NCBI GenBank assembly: GCA_017509255.1
Contig: JAFWQA010000009.1
Coordinates: 35,073-99,072, forward strand
Source of the DNA: Clostridia bacterium
GTDB lineage: Bacteria > Bacillota > Clostridia > Christensenellales > Aristaeellaceae
Direction of reading: 5' to 3'
Length of the DNA stretch: 64,000 nt
A program made the position numbers and the translations under genes. The notes beneath the pieces are model-generated. The model saw only the letters and a program-made list of their open reading frames with translations, did not search any database and was not told the origin of the DNA. Of this stretch, positions 8,880-17,576 are shown in pieces; within the stretch, counting starts at the first letter, position 1; each line of letters opens with the position of its first letter.

Positions 8880-10286
8880 TTACAGGTTGAAGTATTCTTT
8901 GGCGTTGTTGTAGGAAATATTTTCAACGATCTGCCCGAGAGTCTTCATGTCCTTCGGATACTGGCCGTCCTCCACCCATTCGCCGATGATGCGGCAGAGC
9001 AGGCGGCGGAAGTATTCGTGGCGGGTATAGGACAGGAAAGAGCGGGAGTCCGTGAGCATGCCGAGGAAGCGGCCCAGGAGGCCCTCCTCCGCAAGGCACT
9101 TGAGCTGATCGGTCATGCCCTCCAGCGTGTCATTGAACCACCAGGCGGCGCCGTGCTGGATCTTGCCGGGGCAGTCGCCGTTCTGGAAGCACTGGGCGAC
9201 GGTGACCAGCATGCGGTTGTCGCCGCCGCTGAGGGAGTACAGGATCGTTTTGGGCAGGGCGTCCTTCGCGTTGAGCGCGTTGAGGAAGCCGGCAATCTTC
9301 CGCGGGTCGCCCTGGGGGCCGATGCAGTCATAGCCGGTATCCGGGCCGAGCTCGGCGAAGCGGACGCTGTTGGTGTTGCGCAGCGCGCCGTAGTGCAGCT
9401 GCATGGCCCAGCCGCGGCGGTGATACTCTTCGCCGAGGAAGAGCATCATGGCGAACTGGAAGGCTTCCACCTGCGCGTCCGTCAGCTTTTCACCCCGCAG
9501 GGCAGAGCACAGGACGGCGTCCAGGTCCACGCCGGACAGGTCCGCGAAGGGAACGGCGTCGATGCCGTGGTCGCTGGCGCGGCAGCCGAAGGAATCGAAA
9601 TAATCCATGCGGAGGGACAGCGCCTTCTGCAGGGAGGCGACGGAATCGATCTTCACGCCGCTGACTTCGGACAGCCTGCCGATATAGGCGGCAAAGCCTT
9701 CTTTGTGCAGGTTCAGGGCCTTATCCGGACGCCATGCGGGGATCACCAGCGTTTTGAAGGACTTGTCCTCCCGGATCTGCTTATGCCAGCGCAGGTCGTC
9801 CACCGGGTCGTCCGTGGTGGCGACGCAGGCGACGTTGGCCTGACGGATCATTTCACGCACGGTGAGGGTTTTGAGCTTTTCATTGCACAGGTCCCACACC
9901 TCCTGCGCGGTCTCGCCGTTCAGGATGCCGTTGTAACCGAAGTAGCGCTTGAGCTCCAGATGCGTCCAGTGGTACATGGGGCTGCCCACGGCCAGGGGGA
10001 GCATCTCGGCAAAGGCCTGGAAGCGGTCCCGGTCCGGAGCGTCGCCGGTGACCAGGTTTTCCGGCGTGCCGTTGGCGCGGATGAGGCGCCATTTGTAATG
10101 ATCGCCGAAGTGATCTGCCCCCAGCCAAAGGCGGGCGATGTTTTCATAGCGCCGGTCCTCCGCGATCTCCTGCGGCGGGATATGGCAGTGATAGTCGATG
10201 ATGGGCATCTTTTCCGCGTGGCCGTGGTAAAGCTCGCGGGCCGTTTCCGTGTTCAGGAGGAATTCTTCGGTCATAAAGTCCTGCAT
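8880..10286 (-). CDS. uxaC: Uronate isomerase
   Basis: A 468-residue amidohydrolase-fold enzyme that converts D-galacturonate to D-tagaturonate (and D-glucuronate to D-fructuronate). The N-terminal metal motif is IIDYHCHIPPQEIAEDRR (residues 29-46). Long conserved blocks such as LWLGADHFGDHYKWRL and RASDHGIDAVPF also match UxaC. The ATG at 10286 has an AAAGGA site upstream; the frame runs on to 10508 inside lacI, which is not real coding. It lies 38 bases after lacI. Confidence 0.95.
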   Translation of the reverse strand: MQDFMTEEFLLNTETARELYHGHAEKMPIIDYHCHIPPQEIAEDRRYENIARLWLGADHFGDHYKWRLIRANGTPENLVTGDAPDRDRFQAFAEMLPLAVGSPMYHWTHLELKRYFGYNGILNGETAQEVWDLCNEKLKTLTVREMIRQANVACVATTDDPVDDLRWHKQIREDKSFKTLVIPAWRPDKALNLHKEGFAAYIGRLSEVSGVKIDSVASLQKALSLRMDYFDSFGCRASDHGIDAVPFADLSGVDLDAVLCSALRGEKLTDAQVEAFQFAMMLFLGEEYHRRGWAMQLHYGALRNTNSVRFAELGPDTGYDCIGPQGDPRKIAGFLNALNAKDALPKTILYSLSGGDNRMLVTVAQCFQNGDCPGKIQHGAAWWFNDTLEGMTDQLKCLAEEGLLGRFLGMLTDSRSFLSYTRHEYFRRLLCRIIGEWVEDGQYPKDMKTLGQIVENISYNNAKEYFNL

Positions 10287-10324
10287 CGTGAATCTTCCTT
10301 TCAACATAATATGATCGGTATATC

Positions 10325-11308
10325 TCAGGGAAGCCGGAAGGTCTCCCTCTCCACCAGCCGGGAGGAGATGACGGCGCGGTGGGGCGCCTGTCTGCCTTCC
10401 AGCAGGATGTTGAGCGTGTTGGCGGCGGTCTCGCAGAGGGACTCCAGCATCATGTCGATGCTGGTGAGCGCGGGGGAGGCGCAGACGGCCAGGATGGAAT
10501 TGTTGCACCCGATGACCGGGGCGGAAAGGGAAGCGCCGCGCAGCGCCTTGCCCGCGGCGACGGCGAAAAGATCCTCGGCGCAGAGGACCGCGTCAAAGGA
10601 AAGACCCCCGGCGATCAGCCCCCGCAGCGAACGGACGGCGCTGTCCGGATCCCGCTCCAGGCGGACGCAGAGGGAGGGATCGTAGGGGATGCCGCAGGCG
10701 GAAAGACCGTCCCGGTAGCCGCTGAGCTTCATGCGGCCGCCGTAGGTCAGCACATCGTAAAGATAGAGGATCCGGCGGGCGCCGGCGCTGAAAAGCCGGG
10801 AGACCGCGGAGCGGAAGGCCGCCTCCACGTCGCTGTCCACACAGTAGATATTCCCGTCCGGGACGGAGCCGTTGATCAGCACCACCGGGATCTGCGCGGC
10901 GGCCTTTTCCAGAGCGGGGCCGGAGGGATCCGCGAAAACGGAGCCGACCAGGAGGATGGCGTCCACATGCCGGTCCAGCAGGAGCTCCACATAGCGGTCC
11001 CTGTCCGCCGGCTCGGAGCCGGTGCAGTACAGGAGCATATCGTAATCCATGCGGCGGAGCGCGCCCTCCAGGAGGGAAACGGCGGAGGCGTAGAACGGGT
11101 CGGACACATCCGTGCACAGGATGCCGACCATGCGCATGGTGCCCAGGCCGAGGCCGCGGGCAAAGGCGTTGGGACGGTAGCCCTGCGCCTCCATGACGGA
11201 AAGGACCTTCCTGCGCGTCTGCTCACTGACGCGCTCGCTGCCGTTCAGGACGCGGGAGACGGTGGCGGTGGAAACGCCGCTTGCCTTCGCGATATCGTAT
11301 ATATTCAC
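10325..11308 (-). CDS. LacI-family regulator of the galacturonate genes
   Basis: A 327-residue LacI/GalR regulator. The helix-turn-helix is at residues 2-50 (NIYDIAKASGVSTATVSRVL), followed by a periplasmic-binding-type sensor domain. A GTG start at 11308 is chosen because AAAGGAGG lies eight bases upstream; a TTG at 11332 would put that site inside the gene. It heads the uxaC-kdgA-kdgK operon and diverges from uxaB-uxaA. LacI-type palindromes lie just downstream of both promoters, so it probably represses both operons and itself. The effector is probably a galacturonate-pathway intermediate (inference). Confidence 0.92.
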   Translation of the reverse strand: MNIYDIAKASGVSTATVSRVLNGSERVSEQTRRKVLSVMEAQGYRPNAFARGLGLGTMRMVGILCTDVSDPFYASAVSLLEGALRRMDYDMLLYCTGSEPADRDRYVELLLDRHVDAILLVGSVFADPSGPALEKAAAQIPVVLINGSVPDGNIYCVDSDVEAAFRSAVSRLFSAGARRILYLYDVLTYGGRMKLSGYRDGLSACGIPYDPSLCVRLERDPDSAVRSLRGLIAGGLSFDAVLCAEDLFAVAAGKALRGASLSAPVIGCNNSILAVCASPALTSIDMMLESLCETAANTLNILLEGRQAPHRAVISSRLVERETFRLP

Positions 11309-11336
11309 GGGGACCGCCTCCTTTCGCTTCAAAAAA

Positions 11337-11350
11337 TGTAAGCAGTTACA
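11337..11350. promoter_or_regulatory. LacI-type operator O1
   Basis: TGTAAGCAGTTACA, a near-perfect palindrome. It lies 15-28 bases downstream of the minus-strand -10 box of the lacI operon. It shares both arms with O2 (11456) and O3 (14598). Confidence 0.8.
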
Positions 11351-11364
11351 CTGATTCCGGTTTC

Positions 11365-11392
11365 ATTATACATAAAATTTGTCGTTTTTCAA
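11365..11392 (-). promoter_or_regulatory. Promoter of lacI-uxaC-kdgA-kdgK
   Basis: On the minus strand: TTGAAA (11392-11387), a 16-base spacer, TATAAT (11370-11365). Operator O1 lies immediately downstream. Confidence 0.75.
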
Positions 11393-11421
11393 CCCTTTAG
11401 AATAATTTTTATACAAATGTA

Positions 11422-11450
11422 TTGACAATGGGGTACAAAAAAGGTAGAGT
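11422..11450 (+). promoter_or_regulatory. Promoter of uxaB-uxaA
   Basis: TTGACA (11422-11427), a 17-base spacer and TAGAGT (11445-11450). The predicted start point lies inside operator O2, which fits repression. Confidence 0.75.
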
Positions 11451-11455
11451 ATAGG

Positions 11456-11469
11456 TGTAACCGCTTACA
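11456..11469. promoter_or_regulatory. LacI-type operator O2
   Basis: TGTAACCGCTTACA: two matching 6-base arms around a CG centre, typical of LacI/GalR family sites. It covers the predicted transcription start of uxaB. Confidence 0.85.
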
Positions 11470-11507
11470 CAAAAATGAAACATGATCGAAGAAAAGAGGT
11501 CGGGACG

Positions 11508-12995
11508 ATGGAAAGGCTGAGCTACAAGACCCTGGAAGACCTGAAATATAACGGATATCTGCTGAAGGACGCGCCCGAGAAGGTGCTGCAGTTCGGCGAG
11601 GGCGGCTTCCTGCGCGCCTTCGTGGACTACTTTTTCGACCTGGCCAACGAGAAGCACGGCTTTGGCGGCAAGGTGGCCGTGGTGCAGCCCATCGCCCAGG
11701 GCATGAGCGAACGCATCAACGAGCAGGAGGGCCTTTACACCCTGTACCTGCGCGGCTTTCAGGACGGGAAGACCGTGAACGAGCGGCGGGTGATCTCCTG
11801 CGTGAGCCGGTGCATCAACCCCTACACGGACTACCAGGCCTATCTGGACTGCGCGCACAACCCCGAGCTGCGCTATATCGTGTCCAACACCACCGAGGCC
11901 GGCATCGCCTACGACGAGGGCAGCACCTTTGAGCAGACCCCGCCGGTGACATTCCCGGCCAAGCTGACCCGCTTCCTTTATGAAAGGTATCTGGCCTTCG
12001 GGAAGGAAAAGGGGAAGGGCATGATCATCCTGAGCTGCGAGCTGATCGACAACAATGGCCAGGAGCTGCGTCGCTGCGTGGAGAAGTACATCGACCAGTG
12101 GAAGCTGGAGGACGGCTTCCGCAAATGGGTGGAGGAGGAAAACCTGTTCTGCTCCTCCCTGGTGGACCGGATCGTGACCGGGTATCCCCGCGCGGAGGCG
12201 GAGAAGCTGAACGCGGAGAACGGCTGGGAGGACCAGCTGATCGACACCGGGGAGATCTTCGGCGCGTGGGTCATCGAGGGGCCGGAATGGCTGGCGGAGG
12301 AGCTGCCATTCTGCGACGGGGAGCTGCCCGTGATCGTAACGGCGGACCACAAGCCCTACAAGCAGCGCAAGGTGCGCATCCTGAACGGCGCGCATACCAC
12401 GATGGTGACCGGCGCGTATCTGGCGGGACAGGACATCGTGCGCGAATGCATGAAGGATGAGGACATCTCCTCCTATATGAACAAGGCACTGTACGAGGAG
12501 ATCATTCCCACGCTGACGCTGCCGGAGAAGGAGCTGAAGGACTTTGCCGCCTCCGTGCGGGAGCGCTTTGCCAATCCCTTCATCGACCACCAGCTGCTGT
12601 CCATCACGCTGAACTCCGTGAGCAAGTGGCGCGCCCGCTGCATGCCCAGCCTGAAGGGCTATATGGACAAATTCGGAAAGGTGCCGGCATGCCTGGCCAT
12701 GGGCCTGAGCTGCCTGATCGCCTTCTACCGCGGGAACCGAATGGAGGAGGGCGCGCTGATCGCGGAGCGGCCCGGCGGAGGCACCTATGCCGTGAAGGAC
12801 GACGCGAAGGTGCTGGAATTCTTCCTGCGGCACAGCGGGGACGAGCCGCGGACGCTGGCGCACGAGGTGATGGCGAACACCGAGTTCTGGGGCGAGGACC
12901 TGACGAAGCTGCCGGGGCTGGAAAAGGCCGTGGCGGACGGACTGGAAAAGGTACTGAAGGACGGAGCGAGAGCCGCGCTGAAGAGCGTGCTGTAA
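11508..12995 (+). CDS. uxaB: Tagaturonate reductase (altronate oxidoreductase)
   Basis: A 495-residue long-chain mannitol-dehydrogenase-type enzyme that reduces D-tagaturonate to D-altronate with NADH, step two of galacturonate breakdown. The N-terminal nucleotide-binding stretch is VLQFGEGGFLRAFVDYF. The middle has SCELIDNNGQEL and TGYPRAEAEKL, and the C-terminal domain starts near RKVRILNGAHTTMVTGAY. The ATG at 11508 has a GAGG site eight bases upstream; the in-frame ATG at 11475 has none. It is the first gene of the uxaB-uxaA unit. Confidence 0.95.
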   Translation: MERLSYKTLEDLKYNGYLLKDAPEKVLQFGEGGFLRAFVDYFFDLANEKHGFGGKVAVVQPIAQGMSERINEQEGLYTLYLRGFQDGKTVNERRVISCVSRCINPYTDYQAYLDCAHNPELRYIVSNTTEAGIAYDEGSTFEQTPPVTFPAKLTRFLYERYLAFGKEKGKGMIILSCELIDNNGQELRRCVEKYIDQWKLEDGFRKWVEEENLFCSSLVDRIVTGYPRAEAEKLNAENGWEDQLIDTGEIFGAWVIEGPEWLAEELPFCDGELPVIVTADHKPYKQRKVRILNGAHTTMVTGAYLAGQDIVRECMKDEDISSYMNKALYEEIIPTLTLPEKELKDFAASVRERFANPFIDHQLLSITLNSVSKWRARCMPSLKGYMDKFGKVPACLAMGLSCLIAFYRGNRMEEGALIAERPGGGTYAVKDDAKVLEFFLRHSGDEPRTLAHEVMANTEFWGEDLTKLPGLEKAVADGLEKVLKDGARAALKSVL

Positions 12996-13013
12996 AAAAA
13001 CGGAGGGAAAACG

Positions 13014-14492
13014 ATGCAGGCGATCCAGATCCATCCGGAGGACAACGTGGCGGTGGCGCTGCAGACCGTGGCGAAGGGCGAAACCGTACAGGCCGGCGGC
13101 GTGAGCGTGCGCGCGGCGGAGGAGATCCCGCGCGGGCACAAGATCGCCCTGAGGGACATTCCCGCGGGCAGCGAGGTGATCAAATACGGCTTCCCGATCG
13201 GCAAGACGACGGCGGACGTGCCGGCCGGCGCGTGGGTGCATACCCACAACATGAAAACGGCGCTGTCCGGGGAAAAGGAATACGAATACCATCCCTCGGA
13301 GCCGAAAAAGAAGGAAACGGAGAAGCGCTTCTTCCAGGGCTATCTCCGGGAGGACGGCCGGGCGGCGATCCGGAACGAGCTGTGGATCATTCCCACGGTG
13401 GGCTGCGTCAATTCCGTGGCGGAGCAGCTGGCGCGGGAGAACCAGAGCCTGGTGTCCGGAAGCATCGACGGGCTGTACACCTTTACCCATCCCTACGGCT
13501 GCAGCCAGCTGGGGGACGACCACGCGAACACGCGCAGGCTGCTGGCTGCCCTGGTGCGCCATCCCAACGCCGGCGGCGTGCTGGTGCTTGGGCTGGGCTG
13601 CGAGAACCTGACGCCGGACCAGTTTAAGGAAGAGCTGGGCGTATGGGACGACCGGCGCGTGAAATTCCTGGTCTGCCAGGACGTGGAGGACGAGATCGCC
13701 GAGGGGCGGAAGCTGCTCAGGCAGCTGGCGGAATACGCCGGAGGCTTCCGGCGGCAGACCCTGCCGGCGAGCATGCTGACCGTGGGCCTCAAGTGCGGCG
13801 GATCGGACGGGCTGAGCGGCATCACCGCGAACCCGGCCGTGGGCGCCTTCAGCGACATGCTGACCGCGCAGGGCGGAACGACCATCCTGACCGAGGTGCC
13901 GGAGATGTTCGGCGCGGAGGGATTGCTGATGAACCGCTGCGCGGACGAGGAGGTCTTCCGCAAGGCCGTTGGCATGATCAACGGCTTCAAGGAATACTTT
14001 ATCAGCCACGGGCAGGTGGTATACGAAAACCCGTCGCCCGGCAACAAGGCCGGCGGCATCACAACGCTGGAGGACAAGTCCCTGGGCTGCGTGCAGAAGG
14101 GCGGCAGCGCGCCGGTGGCCGACGTGATCGGCTACGGCGAGGCCGTGAAGAAGCAGGGACTGAACCTGCTGTACGGACCCGGGAACGACCTGGTCAGCGC
14201 GACGGCGCTGACGGCGGCCGGCGCCCACCTGATCCTGTTCACCACCGGGCGGGGGACGCCCTTCGGCGCGCCCGCGCCCACCGTGAAGGTGGCGACGAAC
14301 ACAGCCCTGTACGAAAAGAAGCCGGGCTGGATCGATTTCAACGCCGGGACCGTGGCGGAGGGAGAAAGCGTACAGAGGGCCGGAGAACGCCTGATGGACG
14401 CCGTGCTGGAGTATGCCGGCGGCAGACGGACGGACAGCGAACGGAAGGGCTACAGGACCATCGCCATCTTCAAGGACGGCGTGACCCTGTGA
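13014..14492 (+). CDS. uxaA: Altronate dehydratase
   Basis: A 492-residue enzyme that dehydrates D-altronate to 2-keto-3-deoxygluconate. It has an N-terminal SAF-like domain (residues 1-90, including GAWVHTHNMKTALSG) and a large C-terminal altronate/galactarate dehydratase domain with YLREDGRAAIRNELWIIPTV, HPYGCSQLGDDH and LKCGGSDGLSGITANPAVG. It lies 18 bases after uxaB and ends at a clear terminator. KdgK and KdgA, encoded divergently, take the product to pyruvate and glyceraldehyde 3-phosphate. Confidence 0.96.
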   Translation: MQAIQIHPEDNVAVALQTVAKGETVQAGGVSVRAAEEIPRGHKIALRDIPAGSEVIKYGFPIGKTTADVPAGAWVHTHNMKTALSGEKEYEYHPSEPKKKETEKRFFQGYLREDGRAAIRNELWIIPTVGCVNSVAEQLARENQSLVSGSIDGLYTFTHPYGCSQLGDDHANTRRLLAALVRHPNAGGVLVLGLGCENLTPDQFKEELGVWDDRRVKFLVCQDVEDEIAEGRKLLRQLAEYAGGFRRQTLPASMLTVGLKCGGSDGLSGITANPAVGAFSDMLTAQGGTTILTEVPEMFGAEGLLMNRCADEEVFRKAVGMINGFKEYFISHGQVVYENPSPGNKAGGITTLEDKSLGCVQKGGSAPVADVIGYGEAVKKQGLNLLYGPGNDLVSATALTAAGAHLILFTTGRGTPFGAPAPTVKVATNTALYEKKPGWIDFNAGTVAEGESVQRAGERLMDAVLEYAGGRRTDSERKGYRTIAIFKDGVTL

Positions 14493-14494
14493 TC

Positions 14495-14520
14495 AAAAGG
14501 GGCAGAAATGCCCCTTTTGT
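14495..14520 (+). terminator. Terminator of uxaB-uxaA
   Basis: Ten-bp stem AAAAGGGGCA (14495-14504) with TGCCCCTTTT (14509-14518), GAAA loop, short T-rich tail. Confidence 0.85.
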
Positions 14521-14532
14521 TGTATGTACAAT

Positions 14533-14546
14533 TTTGTCCGCTTACA
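14533..14546. promoter_or_regulatory. Degenerate LacI-type operator
   Basis: Matches 11 of 14 positions of operator O2, with one intact arm (CCGCTTACA). It is centred 65 bases from O3, a distance that could allow two repressor dimers to bridge. Confidence 0.45.
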
Positions 14547-14597
14547 GGCGAACAGATCGAAACTGTCCATAAGAAAGTTTGAATTGTTCATGTACTA

Positions 14598-14611
14598 TGT
14601 AAGCGGTTACA
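14598..14611. promoter_or_regulatory. LacI-type operator O3 upstream of GH28-kduI-kduD
   Basis: TGTAAGCGGTTACA is the exact reverse complement of O2. It lies 137 bases before the GH28 start, tying that operon to the same repressor. No convincing -35/-10 pair was found beside it. Confidence 0.8.
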
Positions 14612-14747
14612 CGTAAAATAAGGTTGAATATAAGCCGGATTAGAACAAGAATCAGACCAATTTAGCGCAATGAAGCGCCGGAACGAAAACGGCCGGAACG
14701 ATATCATCCATACCGGAACGGCCGGCGCATGACCGGAGGGATACGCG

Positions 14748-16700
14748 TTGGAGAGCCATTACACCCTGCCGCTGGACGAATTCCTGACGGCGAAGGGGAT
14801 CGACGGATCCGCCGAAACGCTCTGCCGGAGACAGCCGGCCGAGCTGGTCCGCATACTGCGGGAAAACAGGCCCGCGGAGGGCGCGAAGCCAGATTCCCCG
14901 GAGGTGACGGCCTATGTGGCCGCGCTGACGGACGCGCTGGAGCGCATGGATGAGCGGCTGTACGAGCATTACCGGGCGGTGGCAGACCTCTTCCGCGAAT
15001 ATGTGACGCGGGAGAACCTGGCGAAAATGAGGCTGGATCCCCTGTGGATCATCGCGGAGGAGACCGGGAAGCGCCTGAACCTGCTGACGGAGGACGTGTC
15101 CGCGGAGGCGCCGGCCGAGCCGGTGCCGGTGATCCGCGTGGAGGGCCCCGGAGCTCCCGTGACGGAAGAAAAGGTGCTGTTCGTTTCCGCCCGCAGCGCG
15201 ACGGTGCTGCTGGACGCCGACGGCCTGTACGCGCTGCCCGCCCCGGCGCAGCTGACGCTGAACGGAAAAAGGCTGAACGACGAGACACGCTGCGTCGCCT
15301 CCCTGTTCGGGCTGCTGCCCGACACGGAATACGAGCTGCGGGCGCGGTTTGAGGACGGCCGGGAGGAAAGCTTCCGGTTCCGCACGGAGAAGGAGACCTG
15401 CACGCTGAACGTGCGCCGCTTCGGCGCGAAGGGCGACGGGCAGACGGAGGACACCCCCTTCCTGCAGGCGGCGATCCTGAGCTGTCCCGACGGGGGACGG
15501 GTGCTGCTGCCCGCCGGGAACTATGTGTCCGGGCCGCTCTTCCTGAAGAGCAACATCACCGTGGAGATCGCCGGCGGCGCGACGCTGAGCCTGCTGACCG
15601 ACCGGAACCGCTTTCCGGTCCTGCCGGGCGTGACCTTTTCCGCGGACGGGAAAGAGGATACGCTGCTGAGCTTCTTTGAGGGCAACCCGCTGGAATGCTT
15701 CGCCTCGGCGATCAACGGCATCGGCGTGGAGAACGTGAAGCTGATCGGCGAGGGCGTGATCGACGGCCGGGCGCAGGAGGGCGACTGGTGGGAGAACCCC
15801 AAGGAGAAGCGGGGCGCATACCGGGGGAACATGCTTTACACCAAAGACTGCAGAGGCATCACGGTGCAGGGGCTGACCTTCCGGAACAGCCCGTGCTGGA
15901 ACCTGCATCCGACCTTCAGCCGGGACCTGGACTTCCTGAACATCCAGGTGATCGCCCCGTGGGACAGCCCGAACACCGACGGGTTCGACCCCGAAAGCTG
16001 CGACGGAGTGAGGCTGCTCGGCGCGAGGCTCTCGGTCGGGGACGACTGCATAGCCATCAAGGCCGGGAAGATCTACATGGGGCAGAAGTACCACACCCCG
16101 TGCCGGAACATCGAGATCGCCTGGTGCGAAATGCTGGACGGGCACGGCGGCGTGACGCTGGGCAGCGAGATGGCCGGCGGCATCCTGAATGTGCGCGTGC
16201 ATCACTGCCGGATGTACGGGAACGACCGCGGACTGCGGATCAAGACCCGGCGCGGCCGGGGAAAGAACGCCGTGATCGACGACATCCGTTTTGAAAAGGT
16301 GCGGATGGAGAAGGTGAAGGTGCCGCTGGTGGTCAACTGCCTGTACTTCTGCGACCCGGACGGACACGCACCGTGGGTGCAGAGCCGGGAGAAGCAGCCC
16401 GTGGACGACGGCACGCCGACCGTGGGGCGGATCGCCTTTGAGCAGGTGGACGCGGAGGACTGCAGCTGCTGCGCCGGCTATATCCTGGGCCTGCCGGAGA
16501 AGCCGGTGGAAAGCGTGACGCTGCGGAACTGCCGCTTCACCTTTGCCGCGGACGCGGAGCCCATGGCGCCGGCCATGGCGGACGGGGTGCCGAAGCTTGC
16601 GAGGCGCGGCATCATCGCCTCCGGCATTGAAAAACTGATCACCGAGAACGTGACCGTGGAGGGCATCGAGGGCGAAGCGGTCACCAGGGAAGATATATGA
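14748..16700 (+). CDS. GH28 exopolygalacturonase-type hydrolase, cytoplasmic
   Basis: A 650-residue protein. Residues 1-115 match nothing I recognise. About 120-215 is a fibronectin-III-like beta domain, followed by a right-handed beta-helix starting at VRRFGAKGDGQTEDTPFLQ. The GH28 catalytic motifs are present in order: NTDGFDPESCDG, GDDCIAIKAG, DGHGGVTLGSEM and RGLRIKTRRGRG. The last three Asp residues and the His of the active site are intact. There is no signal peptide, so it should act on imported oligogalacturonides. The start is a TTG with GGAGGG seven bases upstream. It is first in an operon with kduI and kduD. Confidence 0.88.
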   Translation: MESHYTLPLDEFLTAKGIDGSAETLCRRQPAELVRILRENRPAEGAKPDSPEVTAYVAALTDALERMDERLYEHYRAVADLFREYVTRENLAKMRLDPLWIIAEETGKRLNLLTEDVSAEAPAEPVPVIRVEGPGAPVTEEKVLFVSARSATVLLDADGLYALPAPAQLTLNGKRLNDETRCVASLFGLLPDTEYELRARFEDGREESFRFRTEKETCTLNVRRFGAKGDGQTEDTPFLQAAILSCPDGGRVLLPAGNYVSGPLFLKSNITVEIAGGATLSLLTDRNRFPVLPGVTFSADGKEDTLLSFFEGNPLECFASAINGIGVENVKLIGEGVIDGRAQEGDWWENPKEKRGAYRGNMLYTKDCRGITVQGLTFRNSPCWNLHPTFSRDLDFLNIQVIAPWDSPNTDGFDPESCDGVRLLGARLSVGDDCIAIKAGKIYMGQKYHTPCRNIEIAWCEMLDGHGGVTLGSEMAGGILNVRVHHCRMYGNDRGLRIKTRRGRGKNAVIDDIRFEKVRMEKVKVPLVVNCLYFCDPDGHAPWVQSREKQPVDDGTPTVGRIAFEQVDAEDCSCCAGYILGLPEKPVESVTLRNCRFTFAADAEPMAPAMADGVPKLARRGIIASGIEKLITENVTVEGIEGEAVTREDI

Positions 16701-16721
16701 TCCAAAAGGAGGAAGAAAGAT

Positions 16722-17564
16722 ATGGATATCCGCTATTCATGCAACCAGCGCGACTTCAAGCGCTACACCACCGAGGAGATGAGGGCCGAGTTCCTGATCG
16801 AAAAGCTGTTTGTGCCGGATGAGGTGCAGGCGGTGTACAGCCATGTGGACCGCATGGTGACCGTGGGCATCATGCCCGTGAAGGAAAAGGTGAGCATCGA
16901 CAAGGGCATCGACATCTGGAAGAATTTCGGCACGGAATACTTCCTGGAACGCCGCGAGTGCGGCATGTTCAACGTGGGCGGCGCCGGAAAGGTGACGGCG
17001 GACGGGCAGGAATACCGCCTGGACTACAAGGACTGCCTGTATCTGACCAAGGGCGCGAAGGAGGTTTATTTTGAAAGTCTCGACCCGCAGAAGCCCGCGA
17101 AGTTCTATCTGGTCAGCGCGCCGGCCCACTGCAGCTATGAAAACCGGCTGATCAGGATCGCCGACGCGGCGAAGCGCCCCCTCGGCGCCCTTGAGACCAG
17201 CAACAAGCGGACGATCAACCAGTTCATCCATCCGTCCGTGCTGAAGACCTGCCAGCTGTCCATGGGCATGACCGTGCTGGAGCCCGGCAGCGTGTGGAAC
17301 ACCATGCCCGCGCATACGCACGAGCGCCGCATGGAGGTGTACTTCTATTTTGAAGTGCCGGAGAACAACGTGGTCTTCCACATGATGGGCGAGGGGCAGC
17401 AGACGAGGCACATCGTGATGCAGAACGAGCAGGCGGTGATCTCGCCCAGCTGGTCCATCCACGCCGGCGCGGGCACCAGCAACTACACGTTCATCTGGGC
17501 CATGGGCGGCGAGAATCAGGCATTCGACGACATGGACGAGATCCCCACGACCGAACTGAGATAA
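16722..17564 (+). CDS. kduI: 5-keto-4-deoxyuronate isomerase
   Basis: A 280-residue cupin-type isomerase that converts 4-deoxy-L-threo-5-hexosulose uronate (from unsaturated galacturonate) to 3-deoxy-D-glycero-2,5-hexodiulosonate. The zinc-binding region is visible as PAHTHERRMEVYFYFEVPE (near residues 195-213), and the C-terminal signature is SWSIHAGAGTSNYTFIWAMG. Length equals the E. coli enzyme. It lies 22 bases after the GH28 gene with AAAGGAGG upstream. It works with KduD and feeds KdgK. Confidence 0.96.
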   Translation: MDIRYSCNQRDFKRYTTEEMRAEFLIEKLFVPDEVQAVYSHVDRMVTVGIMPVKEKVSIDKGIDIWKNFGTEYFLERRECGMFNVGGAGKVTADGQEYRLDYKDCLYLTKGAKEVYFESLDPQKPAKFYLVSAPAHCSYENRLIRIADAAKRPLGALETSNKRTINQFIHPSVLKTCQLSMGMTVLEPGSVWNTMPAHTHERRMEVYFYFEVPENNVVFHMMGEGQQTRHIVMQNEQAVISPSWSIHAGAGTSNYTFIWAMGGENQAFDDMDEIPTTELR

Positions 17565-17576
17565 GGAGAGAGCACC

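Noticed and set aside
11409-14228. A 939-residue minus-strand open frame across uxaB and uxaA.
   Set aside because: Same artefact: it covers two well-recognised plus-strand genes and the divergent promoter region.
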